Positions 26,621 through 35,427 of a stretch of 43,029 nt of DNA are shown here, one piece after another. The position numbers were made by a program, and so were the translations under genes. The notes below the pieces were generated by a model that saw nothing but the letters and a program-made list of their open reading frames with translations, ran no database searches and had not been told where the DNA came from. Within the stretch, counting starts at the first letter, position 1; every line of letters starts with the position of its first letter. Source of the DNA: Muribaculaceae bacterium (lineage in GTDB: Bacteria > Bacteroidota > Bacteroidia > Bacteroidales > Muribaculaceae); the NCBI GenBank assembly GCA_017621225.1, contig JAGATN010000045.1, positions 1-43,029 on the forward strand, read 5' to 3'.

Positions 26621-26651
26621 GGAGCCGCATCGAATGTCACGACGCGGCTCC
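26621..26651 (-). terminator. Hairpin terminator of the DUF1080 unit
   Basis: Arms 26621-26632 and 26640-26651. On the minus strand the stem is fully paired (one G-U) and is followed by TTGATTTTATTG; on the plus strand it has one mismatch but runs into CATCATTTTT. It lies about 40 nt beyond the stop of the minus-strand isomerase gene and may work in both directions. Confidence 0.6.
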
Positions 26652-26689
26652 CATCATTTTTACGCTGGAAATTATACCTAATGTCAGTC

Positions 26690-27613
26690 TTATTTTGAAT
26701 AAGAAGACTCAACGAAGTCCGAACCTCTCAGATATTCGGCGCTCATTGCCACGCCATCCATTATCGAGTGAGATCCGTCGGTGCCTTCCTGCTCAACCAC
26801 GAAGCTGGCAAGGCCGGCATCCTTTGCAGCCTTGAATATCGGCTCGAAGTTCACCATGCCGCTTTGGCCAAGCTCATACTGATCCTTGATGTGGAGCATG
26901 GCAAAACGTCCGGGATACTTCTTGATGTATTCCACGGGGCTCTTTTGAGCCATTACGGCCCAATACACGTCCATTTGCCAGAACAGCTTGTCGGGGTCGG
27001 TGTTTTCCATCATATATTCGATCCAGATTTTATCCTGATCGCCTATTTTCTGGAATTCGTGCGAGTGAGTATGATAGCCATACTTCAGGCCGGCCTCGTT
27101 GCACTTCTGACCGATGGCATTATGATAGTCGCAAAGCGTCTTTGCTTCCTCGAGAGTCTTGGGCACGTTGCCCCACGGAGTGACGATGTACTTCATGCCG
27201 GCAGCTTTGTGAGCGGCAATGGCTTCGTCCCACCATTTCATGGCTTCGTCGAAGTCATGGTTGGCCAATTCTTCGTCCGAAAGGCCACGAGTGGCGTGCG
27301 ACGACAACGGAACCAAACCGGCAGCTTCGCAATCGGCCTTGAACTGTTCGGGGCTTACGCCATAGAACTTTCCATTGCCGTAATTAGCGGCCTCAACGGC
27401 GCTGTAACCCATCTCTTTGAGCTTGGCAAGCACGTCGGTATGATTGTCGGCATACTTTGCAGAGTCGCCGAGCACTTCGCGTATCGAATACAGCTGAAGG
27501 GCCATATCCTTTTCGGGAAGAACGTTGGCCGTGGCGGCATCATTCTGCTTGCAGCCGAAAAAGCCGCATGCAAGCACGAGCGCCAACGACATTATTGATG
27601 ATTTAAACAACAT
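26690..27613 (-). CDS. Exported sugar phosphate isomerase/epimerase-like TIM-barrel protein
   Basis: 307 aa from the ATG at 27613. N-terminal signal (SSIMSLALVLACGFFGC) with a possible lipoprotein cysteine, followed by KQND. The mature part is a xylose-isomerase-like TIM barrel (AP_endonuc_2 family): MALQLYSIREVL, MGYSAVEAANYG, GLVPLSSHAT, KYGYHTHSHEF, WQMDVYWAV, FAMLHIKDQ, and FVVEQEG near the end. The Glu, Asp and His residues of the metal site are recognisable. In DUF1080/Gfo-Idh clusters such proteins are thought to isomerise or dehydrate keto-sugars, but its reaction cannot be read here. The longer TTG start (27631) overlapping the upstream gene is less likely than this ATG, which leaves a 10-nt gap. 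Last gene of the unit. Confidence 0.85.
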   Translation of the reverse strand: MLFKSSIMSLALVLACGFFGCKQNDAATANVLPEKDMALQLYSIREVLGDSAKYADNHTDVLAKLKEMGYSAVEAANYGNGKFYGVSPEQFKADCEAAGLVPLSSHATRGLSDEELANHDFDEAMKWWDEAIAAHKAAGMKYIVTPWGNVPKTLEEAKTLCDYHNAIGQKCNEAGLKYGYHTHSHEFQKIGDQDKIWIEYMMENTDPDKLFWQMDVYWAVMAQKSPVEYIKKYPGRFAMLHIKDQYELGQSGMVNFEPIFKAAKDAGLASFVVEQEGTDGSHSIMDGVAMSAEYLRGSDFVESSYSK

Positions 27614-27623
27614 GGCCGTATCC

Positions 27624-28514
27624 CTATTCAAGTTCCTTTACTCTGATGTTGCGATACCACACGTCGTCACCGTGATCTTGCAATCCGATGTAGCCTTCGT
27701 GGTTCTTGCCACCCATGTCGATCATAAGCTTGTAAGCGCAGGGGAAATCGCCGTCTTCGTTAAACTTGCTGTCTTTCAGCATCTGTTTCCATTTCGGAGT
27801 CCAGAGGTGATATTCCAATACGTTTTCGCCGTTCTGACCGTGAATTACGGTGCCCTTGTAAACGGTAATCTTGGCCTTGTTCCATTCGCCGTGAGGTTTG
27901 GCGTTCTGGGGCTTGGCGGGTATCATGTCGTAAAGCGAAGCCGACTGACGGTTGCCGTCAATGCCAAGCTTTGCATCTTCATGATTGTCGTTGTCGAGCA
28001 CCTGATATTCCGAAGCCGACTGCCAGATGGGCAAGTACACATCCTCGCCATCCTCGTTGGTAGTAGCTTCCTGGGCAAGATAGAATATACCCGAGTTGCC
28101 ACCCTTCGAAATCTTGTATTCGAGTTCGAGTTCGAAATTCTTGAACTTGTGGGGGAATATGAGGTCGCCTCCGCCTTCCACCTGAGCTTCGCCCGTACCC
28201 GAGCCAACGAGGTGAATGGCGCCATCCTCTACGTTCCAGCTGGTAGGAGCGGCATCCATGCCGTATCCGCGCCAGTCGCCGAGCGATTTGCCGTCGAATA
28301 TCACGGTGTAGCCTTCTTCGTCGACCGGATAGTTGCTGATGTCCACTTGAGCCTTGTCGGCTATCTTATATTCGCCGCGTTTTGCCTTTTCGGCTATGGC
28401 AGCGGTGTCTTTTTCGCACGTGCATTCGCTACAAGTGCACTGGCACTTCTGGTTGTTGCCGCATGACGACAGCAAAGCCACGGCAGCGCCCATTATCAAT
28501 ATTGATTTTTTCAT
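27624..28514 (-). CDS. DUF1080 lipoprotein (3-keto-glycoside hydrolase family), Cys-rich N-terminus
   Basis: 296 aa. Lipoprotein signal MKKSILIMGAAVALLSSC with lipid Cys18. Five more cysteines follow at once (24, 26, 28, 31, 33: CQCTCSECTC), an unusual spacer that could bind metal or form disulfides. The mature domain is the DUF1080 concanavalin-like beta-sandwich: EEGYTVIFDGKSLGDWRG, GGDLIFPHKFKNFELELEYK, GGNSGIFYL, SEYQVLDNDNH, and IGLQDHGDDVWYRNIRV at the end. The Pfam family is named 3-keto-disaccharide hydrolase; characterised members cleave glycosides oxidised at C3. It is a paralogue of the next gene upstream, with many shared blocks (SASLYDMIPAKPQNA). Gaps to neighbours are 10 and 42 nt. 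Confidence 0.9.
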   Translation of the reverse strand: MKKSILIMGAAVALLSSCGNNQKCQCTCSECTCEKDTAAIAEKAKRGEYKIADKAQVDISNYPVDEEGYTVIFDGKSLGDWRGYGMDAAPTSWNVEDGAIHLVGSGTGEAQVEGGGDLIFPHKFKNFELELEYKISKGGNSGIFYLAQEATTNEDGEDVYLPIWQSASEYQVLDNDNHEDAKLGIDGNRQSASLYDMIPAKPQNAKPHGEWNKAKITVYKGTVIHGQNGENVLEYHLWTPKWKQMLKDSKFNEDGDFPCAYKLMIDMGGKNHEGYIGLQDHGDDVWYRNIRVKELE

Positions 28515-28556
28515 TTTATTCGTCGTTATGAAAAGTGATGGTGGTGTGGCACCGAA

Positions 28557-29369
28557 TTAGAGATTCTTTACGCGAACGTTCTTGATCCACACTTCATCGC
28601 CGTGGTCCTGGAAACCGATGAAACCTTCATGGTTTTCGCCGCCGCAGTTGTTGAGCAGCGCGAAAGCAGCAGGCCAGTTCTGTTCGCTGAACTTGCTGTT
28701 TTGAAGCAATTCAGTCCACTGCGGAGTCCAAAGCTGGTATTCAACCACCTTTTCGCCATTCTGATAGTGCGTAACAACGCCATCCTTCACTGAAACTTTG
28801 GCCTTGTTCCACTGACCCCAGGGGTTAGCGTTCTGAGGCTTGGCGGGTATCATGTCATAAAGCGAAGCCGACTTGCGGTTGCCGTCGACGCCAAATCCTG
28901 CATCGGGATGGTTTTCGTTGTCAAGAAGCTGATATTCGGGAGCCGAGATGTATATCGGTTCGAGGTTGCCTTCGGGATTGAGGGCTTCCTGTGCAAGATA
29001 GAAAAATCCTGAATTTCCGCCTTCCGACATCTTCCAGTCAAATTCCACTTCAAAGTTACCGAACTTATGGCCGAAGATGATGTCGCCACCTTCGCCCTCG
29101 CCGCGCTGGAAATGCAGGCAGCTGTCCTGTATCGACCAACGCTGAGGCATGTGATCGCGACCATAGCCGCGCCATCCGTTCAGATTGGTTCCGTCAAATA
29201 TCACGGTATAGCCTTCTTCGTCTACCGGATACTGAGCTTCTACCGTTTCCTGACCGTTGAGTTCGGTCGAATATGCCAAAGTAGCGGTCTTGTTACCGCT
29301 CTCGCATGAAGCGAAAGCGGCACCAAGAGCTACTATTAGTGATGCACCCAATAATGCTGGTTTATTCAT
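28557..29369 (-). CDS. DUF1080 lipoprotein (3-keto-glycoside hydrolase family)
   Basis: 270 aa. Lipoprotein signal ending AAFASC (Cys22), then ESGNKTA. The mature domain carries the same DUF1080 blocks as its neighbour: EEGYTVIFDGTNLNGWRG, GGDIIFGHKFGNFEVEFDWK, GGNSGFFYLAQEA, PEYQLLDNENH, SASLYDMIPAKPQNA, IGFQDHGDEVWIKNVRV. It lacks the Cys-rich spacer. The two copies probably arose by tandem duplication and may differ in anomer or linkage preference. Located in the envelope, next to a Tat-exported oxidoreductase that could supply 3-keto substrates. Confidence 0.9.
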   Translation of the reverse strand: MNKPALLGASLIVALGAAFASCESGNKTATLAYSTELNGQETVEAQYPVDEEGYTVIFDGTNLNGWRGYGRDHMPQRWSIQDSCLHFQRGEGEGGDIIFGHKFGNFEVEFDWKMSEGGNSGFFYLAQEALNPEGNLEPIYISAPEYQLLDNENHPDAGFGVDGNRKSASLYDMIPAKPQNANPWGQWNKAKVSVKDGVVTHYQNGEKVVEYQLWTPQWTELLQNSKFSEQNWPAAFALLNNCGGENHEGFIGFQDHGDEVWIKNVRVKNL

Positions 29370-29391
29370 AATCTAATCGCAATTCAAAAAT

Positions 29392-30876
29392 TTAAATTTT
29401 AGGCATTTCGGGGAGCACCCAACCTTCACGGTAAACAGGCTTGATAAGCTGTGCTGCATAAGTGTTTGCGTTTACCGGTTCGGTATATGTGCGGTCGAAT
29501 GTCGGGTGACCGTCATGTATCTGGAACTTATCTTCGATTACGTTGGTGATGGTAGCGTCGTCGGGTATGTTGGTGAAGCGCATGTTTTCGCCATCCCATT
29601 CGAGCCACTGGTTCAAGCCCTGCAGACGAACGGCTGCAACGCCCATGGTAATCATTTCGTTCAATGGACCTGCATCCTTGAAGTCCGATTCGCAAGCTAC
29701 GCGCGATTCGGGGCTTTCCTTACAAGCGCGGATCCAGTCCTGCTGGTGGTTGTCGTCCTTAACTACGCGGCACACCTGCGGAACTTCGGGATTGCGGCCC
29801 GAGCAAAGGATGGGATCGTATCCGTAAGTACCAACGACCATGGTGTCCTTCGTACCGTAGAGTACCGATACGCCATTGGGGTCGAACTTTCTGCCTTTCG
29901 GCATATTGTCGGGAAGATTGGGCATCAAGCCGCCGTCATACCAGGTAAGTTCAACTTCGGGCAGACCCAAGCGAGGCAGATTGTCGCGTGCGGGGAATTT
30001 GTAAGTAATCTTCTGAGCAGAGGGGCAAGCGTCGCTCATGAGCATTGTAGAGCTGCCGATAACTGCGGTAGGATATCCGAGTTCAAGACCCTTGAACGGA
30101 ACCTGAAGAATGTGGTTGGCCATGTCGCCGAGAGCGCCCGAACCGAAATCCCACCATCCACGGAAGTTCCAGGGGGTATAGGCCGAGTGATACGGACGGA
30201 ATTTAGCCGGGCCGATGAATGCTTCCCAGTCCATGGTCTTGGGCACTGACATCTTTTCTTTGGGAGCAGCCATGCCCTGGGGCCAGATAGGACGGTTGGT
30301 GTACGATTCGATGCGGGTTACTTCGCCTATTTCGCCGTTGCGCAGCCAGTTGATGGCTTTGCGGGTGCCGGCGCTCGAAGCGCCCTGGTTACCCATCTGG
30401 GTTGCCACTTTGTACTTTTTGGCGAGGTTGGTGAGCAAGCGCGATTCGTAAGGATAAAGCGTCATGGGCTTTTCAACATACACATGCTTTCCGGCCTGTA
30501 TGGCTTCGGCTGCTATGATGGCGTGAGTATGGTCGGCGGTAGCCACCATTACGGCATCGGCATCCTTAAGCATGTCTTTGTACATCTTGCGATAGTCGCT
30601 GTAACGTTTTGCTTTGGGATATTTGTCAAATATGTGCTTGGCATACTTCCAGTCGCAGTCGCAGAGACCTATGATGTTCTCTGTTTCCATTGCCGAAAGG
30701 TCAGCAGCACCACGGCCGCCGATACCAACGCCCAAAATGTTAAGTTTATCACTGGGAGCAGTAAAACCTGCGCTCTTTCCGAGTACCGATGCCGGTACTA
30801 TGGTCGGGGTGACCATCATTCCTGCCAAAGCCATTCCGCTTTTTTTCAGGAAGTCTCTTCTTGAAATGTCAGACAT
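29392..30876 (-). CDS. Tat-exported Gfo/Idh/MocA-family oxidoreductase
   Basis: 494 aa. Twin-arginine signal SRRDFLKKSGMALAGMMV at the N-terminus. A Rossmann fold follows (LNILGVGIGGRGAADL, DADAVMVATADHTHAI, and VYVEKPM, the family EKP motif), then the C-terminal alpha/beta domain with WWDFGSGALGDMANHILQVPF. Periplasmic members of this family carry a tightly bound nicotinamide cofactor and oxidise or epimerise sugars. With two DUF1080 lipoproteins downstream (22-nt gap) it is a good candidate for the C3-oxidation step. The start at MSDISRRDF is firm because the Tat motif lies right behind it. Confidence 0.92.
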   Translation of the reverse strand: MSDISRRDFLKKSGMALAGMMVTPTIVPASVLGKSAGFTAPSDKLNILGVGIGGRGAADLSAMETENIIGLCDCDWKYAKHIFDKYPKAKRYSDYRKMYKDMLKDADAVMVATADHTHAIIAAEAIQAGKHVYVEKPMTLYPYESRLLTNLAKKYKVATQMGNQGASSAGTRKAINWLRNGEIGEVTRIESYTNRPIWPQGMAAPKEKMSVPKTMDWEAFIGPAKFRPYHSAYTPWNFRGWWDFGSGALGDMANHILQVPFKGLELGYPTAVIGSSTMLMSDACPSAQKITYKFPARDNLPRLGLPEVELTWYDGGLMPNLPDNMPKGRKFDPNGVSVLYGTKDTMVVGTYGYDPILCSGRNPEVPQVCRVVKDDNHQQDWIRACKESPESRVACESDFKDAGPLNEMITMGVAAVRLQGLNQWLEWDGENMRFTNIPDDATITNVIEDKFQIHDGHPTFDRTYTEPVNANTYAAQLIKPVYREGWVLPEMPKI

Positions 30877-30956
30877 AAGTTTTAAGGTAATATGATTAAT
30901 GATTGTTTTTTAATGAAAACTCTTGTTGGTAGTAGATTTTGCGGACTCCCGCGCCA

Positions 30957-32033
30957 TCATTTTCGGTTTTTGGGCAAAAGGCCGTAACCGTTGGTCATGT
31001 GGCGTCGTCGTTCGCGAATCTCCTCGAGCTCGGTGAGCGTGCCTATCGCCGGCATAGCGTGCTGCGAAGCGTTTTCAAGCATTGCCGTGGCCATCTGCGA
31101 GGCTATGGCCGAGTCGCGGAAAAGAGGCATATGTTCATGGCGTTTGCCCGACATTATCGAGTCGGCCATCAAGTCTATGAGCTTGTCGATGTTCTTGCCT
31201 CCAAACGGCTTCTCAATTTTCAGAGTCTGGGTTACGCCCCGGAGGTCGACCCACGCCGTCTTGAAGTCATGCGTCATATGCACGATGCCCTTTGTGCCGA
31301 TTATGTCTACATATGAATTGTGGGTTTGGTTTTTCGACATCTGCCCGTAAACGAATCCTTGGGTTATGTCGAACACCACACCGTTTTTAAACGTTCCGTG
31401 TGCCTGAAGCCACCAGGGATCCTTGTAGCTCCACATCCTCACGCCCTGAGCGTGCCAGGTGTCGTATTCGCTGCCGGCATACCATCGCGCAATGTCCACG
31501 TAATGCATTCCGCAGTCATGAAACGAGGGACCCTCAGCTTCATGGCCTTCGCCGGGCACCAGACCCGGAGTCATATGGCATATGCGCAGTATGGCCAGGT
31601 CGCCTATTTCGCCGCTGTTAATAAACTCGCGCATAGCGTGATGATACCATGAATTGCGAAGATACATATTGACTGTCGTAAACACCTTGCTTTTCTCAGC
31701 CATCTCCACCACGGCCCATTCATCGGCCGAAGTCTGTGCTATCGGCTTTTCGGCTATTATGTGCTTGCCGGTGGCAATGGCTCTTTCTATCCCCTGTCGG
31801 CGAGTGTCGGCATACGCGCACAGCGCCACGGTAGTTACTTCGGGATCATTGAAGATTTCTTCAGCGTCAGCAGTCACTTTCGCAGACGGCACCAATGCTT
31901 TTGCCAAGGCGCGGCAACTTTCATCGACGTCACACACGTAAGCCACCTCAAACTTATCGTTTTTCAAAAACTCGTTCAGGTAGAAACGACCCATACGGCC
32001 GAAACCGATTAATCCTACTTTAATCTTCATCAT
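30957..32033 (-). CDS. Cytosolic Gfo/Idh/MocA-family oxidoreductase
   Basis: 358 aa, no signal peptide. Rossmann motif KVGLIGFGRMGRFY at the start, AYADTRRQGIERAI, EKP motif in HIIAEKPIAQ, and a C-terminal domain with FHDCGMHYVDIARWY, the GxHxxD-like catalytic block. NAD(P)-dependent sugar or inositol dehydrogenases of the inositol 2-dehydrogenase type are the closest named group; the substrate is unknown. First gene of the unit, 80 nt before the Tat oxidoreductase. The start could be ATG 32033 or ATG 32030; a GTG at 32051 would only add a poor extension. It might reduce a keto-sugar brought in after cleavage in the periplasm. Confidence 0.88.
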   Translation of the reverse strand: MMKIKVGLIGFGRMGRFYLNEFLKNDKFEVAYVCDVDESCRALAKALVPSAKVTADAEEIFNDPEVTTVALCAYADTRRQGIERAIATGKHIIAEKPIAQTSADEWAVVEMAEKSKVFTTVNMYLRNSWYHHAMREFINSGEIGDLAILRICHMTPGLVPGEGHEAEGPSFHDCGMHYVDIARWYAGSEYDTWHAQGVRMWSYKDPWWLQAHGTFKNGVVFDITQGFVYGQMSKNQTHNSYVDIIGTKGIVHMTHDFKTAWVDLRGVTQTLKIEKPFGGKNIDKLIDLMADSIMSGKRHEHMPLFRDSAIASQMATAMLENASQHAMPAIGTLTELEEIRERRRHMTNGYGLLPKNRK

Positions 32034-32166
32034 CTGATTACTATATTTCACTTATGAGCTCGAAATTCGAGCCTCGAATAGGCTTAATGTCTTAGTGTTT
32101 GGCAGCCTCCGTCTGCATCCGCCCGCATATTGCAGGCATCTCGTCAGCATTGGCAAAGATTCGGTA

Positions 32167-32174
32167 CAAATTTA
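32167..32174 (-). promoter_or_regulatory. Putative -7 box of the oxidoreductase/DUF1080 unit
   Basis: On the minus strand TAAATTTG matches TAnnTTTG, giving a leader of about 130 nt. The -33 TTTG is not evident. The 348-nt gap 32034-32381 otherwise holds only the terminator of the sus operon. Confidence 0.45.
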
Positions 32175-32284
32175 GGCAATAAATCCGTTAGATGCGAGTC
32201 ACGAAACGTAAAAGAACTTTAATTTATTCATATTTTACATCATTTTAACACTACGTCGGCGGCAGCTTGCACAGACCGCGCATG

Positions 32285-32332
32285 GAGTAAAAAATCAGGC
32301 CGTCTCCCGACTTTCGGAGGCGGCCTGATTTT
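32285..32332 (-). terminator. Intrinsic terminator of the susCDE operon
   Basis: A 17-bp stem (32291-32307 with 32316-32332, one mismatch or G-U) with an 8-nt loop. On the minus strand it ends in a run of T, 50 nt beyond the susE-like stop. It separates the sus operon from the oxidoreductase unit. Confidence 0.85.
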
Positions 32333-32381
32333 CAGTGATTACGATTGTCTGCCGATGGCTGCTTGGCCCGGCAGCCATCGA

Positions 32382-33494
32382 TTAATCGAGGGGCATGAAC
32401 TTTATCTTCATGAGGTTTATGTTCACTTCTACTCGGTAGTTGCCCGGACGCGATATCACCCACTTGTTGTCGGGATTACCACCGGGTATCACTACGACCG
32501 TATCGTCGCCATCCCAGTCGGTGCCATGCACCGGAGGCATAAAGTAATCGCAACCCCAGCCCTTGCCGGCTGCCAACGGGAGCTTCATTTCGCCTGCTTC
32601 AAGGCGACCTTCCCAGTAGAACAATTCCGGATTTTCCTCGTCATGTATCATGGGAACGGGATCGTCGATGTTCCATCCTGCCGGAGTGGCGTTACCTACC
32701 ATATACACCTTGTCGTAAGGAGGCAGATAGAAATCCCACTTGCAAGTCATGGTTTTGGTAGATACGGTAACGGTGTATACGCCGGTCTTGGGGCAATGGA
32801 GCAGATTGTCTGGATCGCTTGCATTGTCGCGGCGCACTATCGTGTTGTCGTCAGCGCCCTTGTTGAGCGAAGGCAACTGGGTTTCACGATTGTAGATGAA
32901 CTTCACGCCCACTTCCTTGTCAAACATGCCGAACCAGGTGTACTGCTTGCCGAGAACCACCTCATTGGTCTGAGCGTCGGAGCCTTCGGCCATTGCGGGA
33001 TTCACTATCCACAACGGACGCGAAACCGGGCGGAAGCCCGTCATGAGCAGGCGGGTGCTCGACAATTCGGGTTTCTTATAGAGAGTAGTGTCGGTAACGC
33101 TGGCAATGAGCTGAGCTTCAACGCTCACGGTGGTTTCAGGGCTTATGCCCCACTCCATGAGATAATCGTTGAGGTCATCGCACGTAAACGATATCGAGGT
33201 TTGGTCGGGAGCCATTTCAATCAGGCCGGTCGATTCCTCGAAATTGTTGTCGGCCACGCCCATGCGGAAATAAGTGGTTATCTTCGCATTTTCGCCACGT
33301 TCCATCGGAGGATTCCAGTTAAACGTGAGCACTTCGTCATCTACCGTCTCGGCCGTAAGCACGAGTTCTTCTACTGACGCCGTGATGTGCATCTGGTCCT
33401 CGGGGGTTTCGATGTGATATTGCACGTCGTCCGAGTCGCAGCTTGCCATGAACGGCAACATCAGAGCGGCCAGATATTTATATGATGTCTTCAT
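32382..33494 (-). CDS. SusE/SusF-type outer-membrane glycan-binding lipoprotein
   Basis: 370 aa. Lipoprotein signal ending PFMASC, followed by DSDD, an acidic stretch of the kind that directs Bacteroidota lipoproteins to the cell surface. The N-terminal ~110 residues match a SusE-like Ig domain (LVLTAETVDDEVLTFNWNPP). A middle beta-rich region is followed by a C-terminal domain with KVYMVGNATPAGWNID, the typical opening of SusE/SusF starch-binding-like modules, and WKMTCKWDF-like strands. It would hold polysaccharide at the cell surface for the SusCD transporter; the ligand is unknown. 32 nt after susD and last in the operon. Confidence 0.85.
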   Translation of the reverse strand: MKTSYKYLAALMLPFMASCDSDDVQYHIETPEDQMHITASVEELVLTAETVDDEVLTFNWNPPMERGENAKITTYFRMGVADNNFEESTGLIEMAPDQTSISFTCDDLNDYLMEWGISPETTVSVEAQLIASVTDTTLYKKPELSSTRLLMTGFRPVSRPLWIVNPAMAEGSDAQTNEVVLGKQYTWFGMFDKEVGVKFIYNRETQLPSLNKGADDNTIVRRDNASDPDNLLHCPKTGVYTVTVSTKTMTCKWDFYLPPYDKVYMVGNATPAGWNIDDPVPMIHDEENPELFYWEGRLEAGEMKLPLAAGKGWGCDYFMPPVHGTDWDGDDTVVVIPGGNPDNKWVISRPGNYRVEVNINLMKIKFMPLD

Positions 33495-33526
33495 AACTTA
33501 TCGAAAGATTATTGTTGTGAAATTTA

Positions 33527-35398
33527 TTATTGGTCAGTAGCGTCCCAGAACGGAGCCTGAACGAGATTCGGGTTCTTGTCGATTTCGGTCTGAAATACGG
33601 GGAGCCAGTAGAGTGACTTGCGATATACGCGAGGTATCACTACGGTGCGCTGGAAGAACGTTTCGTTGTTGTCGCCATAGAAGTTCATACCGTGGAAGTC
33701 ACCGTTGAGCCATTCTTCGCCCTTCTTCCAACGACGTATGTCATGGTAACGCAAACCTTCGCAGCCAAGCTCTATGCGACGTTCGGCCCAGATGAGCTTA
33801 CGCATTTCTTCCTGGTTGTTGGGATCGACGTGAATGTAGTTTTCATCGGTCGGACCGGTGGTGTACTGGCGTACTCCGGCGCGCTCGCGGATGCGATTGA
33901 GGTATTCGAGCATTTCAGCCTTGTTGCCGTTCGATTCGTTGAGAGCTTCGGCATAGTTGAGGTATGCTTCGCCAAGACGATAAACGATGCCCGGACGATA
34001 CTGCGATGCAACGTTGATTTCCATGTCGGGGTGAACGCGCTTGCGGAGCAGGTAACCGGTCTGGGGAGCATCGTGCGTACCGATGTTGTCGGTGTGCAGA
34101 TACATCATGTCGAGGTTACGTTTCTTGCAGTAGAAGTAAGCGTTCTGATAGTTGATCGAAACGTAGAAACGCGGTTCGCGGTGAGTGTACATATTATATG
34201 TACCGGCGTCGTTGATTATCATATGCTGCTTGTCGACAGCCTTGCGGCCCTTCCATGCGGTGTAGCGCACTTCAGGTTCGGTAGAGAAGCCTTCTTCCAC
34301 GTAACCCGAGTTGGGGTCGTCGATGGGCAGACCGTTCTCCATGAAGAATGCGTCGACAAATTCCTGGTAAACGCCAAGACCGCCGTTGCCGCTGGCATTT
34401 TTCGACGTACAGTGGCATTCGTATGACCAAGAGTTGCTGTCGGGACGTGCAAACAATATTTCAGGACAATCGTTCGCATTGAGCGGCAAGAACAGGTTCT
34501 GATACGAGCTGAAGGGGTCGATGGTGCCATCTTCGTTGTATTCCACATACAGTCTGTGGCCTGCAGCGTGAGCGGCTTCGATAAGGTCGCGGCATGCTTC
34601 GGCGGCACGAGTCCACTTCGTAGCGTCGTACGTAGTGCTGAACAGGTTGTTGCCTTCGCGGTCGCGGTAGTTAGCATAGTCGGGGTTGCCGTTGGTCAGC
34701 GGGCTTGCAGCATAGAGAAGCATGCGGGCACGCACTGCCAGACACATGATCGAAGTGGCACGGCCATACTTGTTGATTTCGGTGTATGAAGCCGGAAGCA
34801 GCTTCGACACTTCGAGAAGTTCGTTGTCGAGCCAGTCGACTATTTCGTCGTAAGGAGTCGGGCCAAACATAAGTTCGGCAGCCGAAGCTTCGGTAGGAGC
34901 GAGATAGCCGGGCTTGAAGGGAATGGGGCCGTAAGTGTTGAGCATCTGCCAGTAGGCATAAGCCATGAGGAAACGGCACTCTATCTTCATCATGTTCACT
35001 TCGTCAGACGACAGGCCTTCTTCGGGAATGGCATGTGCGCGCTCGATGAAGATGAGAGCCTGACGGATGCACTTGGGCATCTTTGCCCAGTGGTCGCCAC
35101 TCCATCCGGTAGAGGTGTTGACGTTACCACGCAGCCAGGGCACTGTGTTCCAGCCCCATTGCTGCCAGCGTTCCGATGCATAAAGGTCGTCGGCAAGCAC
35201 GTCCCAGCCTTCGGTGTTGACCCATCCCCAATAAGGGTCGGGAATACAAGAGTACACACCACCAAGCCAGCGTTCGGTAAGCGTCTTGTTAGCGAATACT
35301 TGATCCATGGTAAGCTCGGTATCTTCCTCTTTGTCGAGGTAGCCGCTGCATGAGCTGAGGCCTACCAGAGCCAATAGACATATGAATAGCTTCTTCAT
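33527..35398 (-). CDS. susD: SusD/RagB-family nutrient-binding outer-membrane lipoprotein
   Basis: 623 aa. Lipoprotein signal ending LVGLSSC (Cys17), then SGYLDKEEDTELT, the conserved N-terminal start of mature SusD proteins. The N-terminal half has the helical TPR-like scaffold (IECRFLMAYAYWQML, YGPIPF). The C-terminal half has GEAYLNYAEALNE and IRERAGV, then ERRIELGCEGLRYHDIRRW, the usual SusD signature. SusD proteins cap the SusC barrel as a lid and bind the glycan or peptide to be imported. The specificity cannot be inferred from sequence alone. 29 nt downstream of susC. Confidence 0.95.
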   Translation of the reverse strand: MKKLFICLLALVGLSSCSGYLDKEEDTELTMDQVFANKTLTERWLGGVYSCIPDPYWGWVNTEGWDVLADDLYASERWQQWGWNTVPWLRGNVNTSTGWSGDHWAKMPKCIRQALIFIERAHAIPEEGLSSDEVNMMKIECRFLMAYAYWQMLNTYGPIPFKPGYLAPTEASAAELMFGPTPYDEIVDWLDNELLEVSKLLPASYTEINKYGRATSIMCLAVRARMLLYAASPLTNGNPDYANYRDREGNNLFSTTYDATKWTRAAEACRDLIEAAHAAGHRLYVEYNEDGTIDPFSSYQNLFLPLNANDCPEILFARPDSNSWSYECHCTSKNASGNGGLGVYQEFVDAFFMENGLPIDDPNSGYVEEGFSTEPEVRYTAWKGRKAVDKQHMIINDAGTYNMYTHREPRFYVSINYQNAYFYCKKRNLDMMYLHTDNIGTHDAPQTGYLLRKRVHPDMEINVASQYRPGIVYRLGEAYLNYAEALNESNGNKAEMLEYLNRIRERAGVRQYTTGPTDENYIHVDPNNQEEMRKLIWAERRIELGCEGLRYHDIRRWKKGEEWLNGDFHGMNFYGDNNETFFQRTVVIPRVYRKSLYWLPVFQTEIDKNPNLVQAPFWDATDQ

Positions 35399-35427
35399 AA
35401 TTTTATTTCAGATTGTACGGTTATTAT

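Noticed and set aside
27525-28466. A 313-codon plus-strand frame opposite the DUF1080 gene
   Set aside because: It has no start region, ribosome site or known motif. The minus strand carries a full lipoprotein with all DUF1080 blocks.
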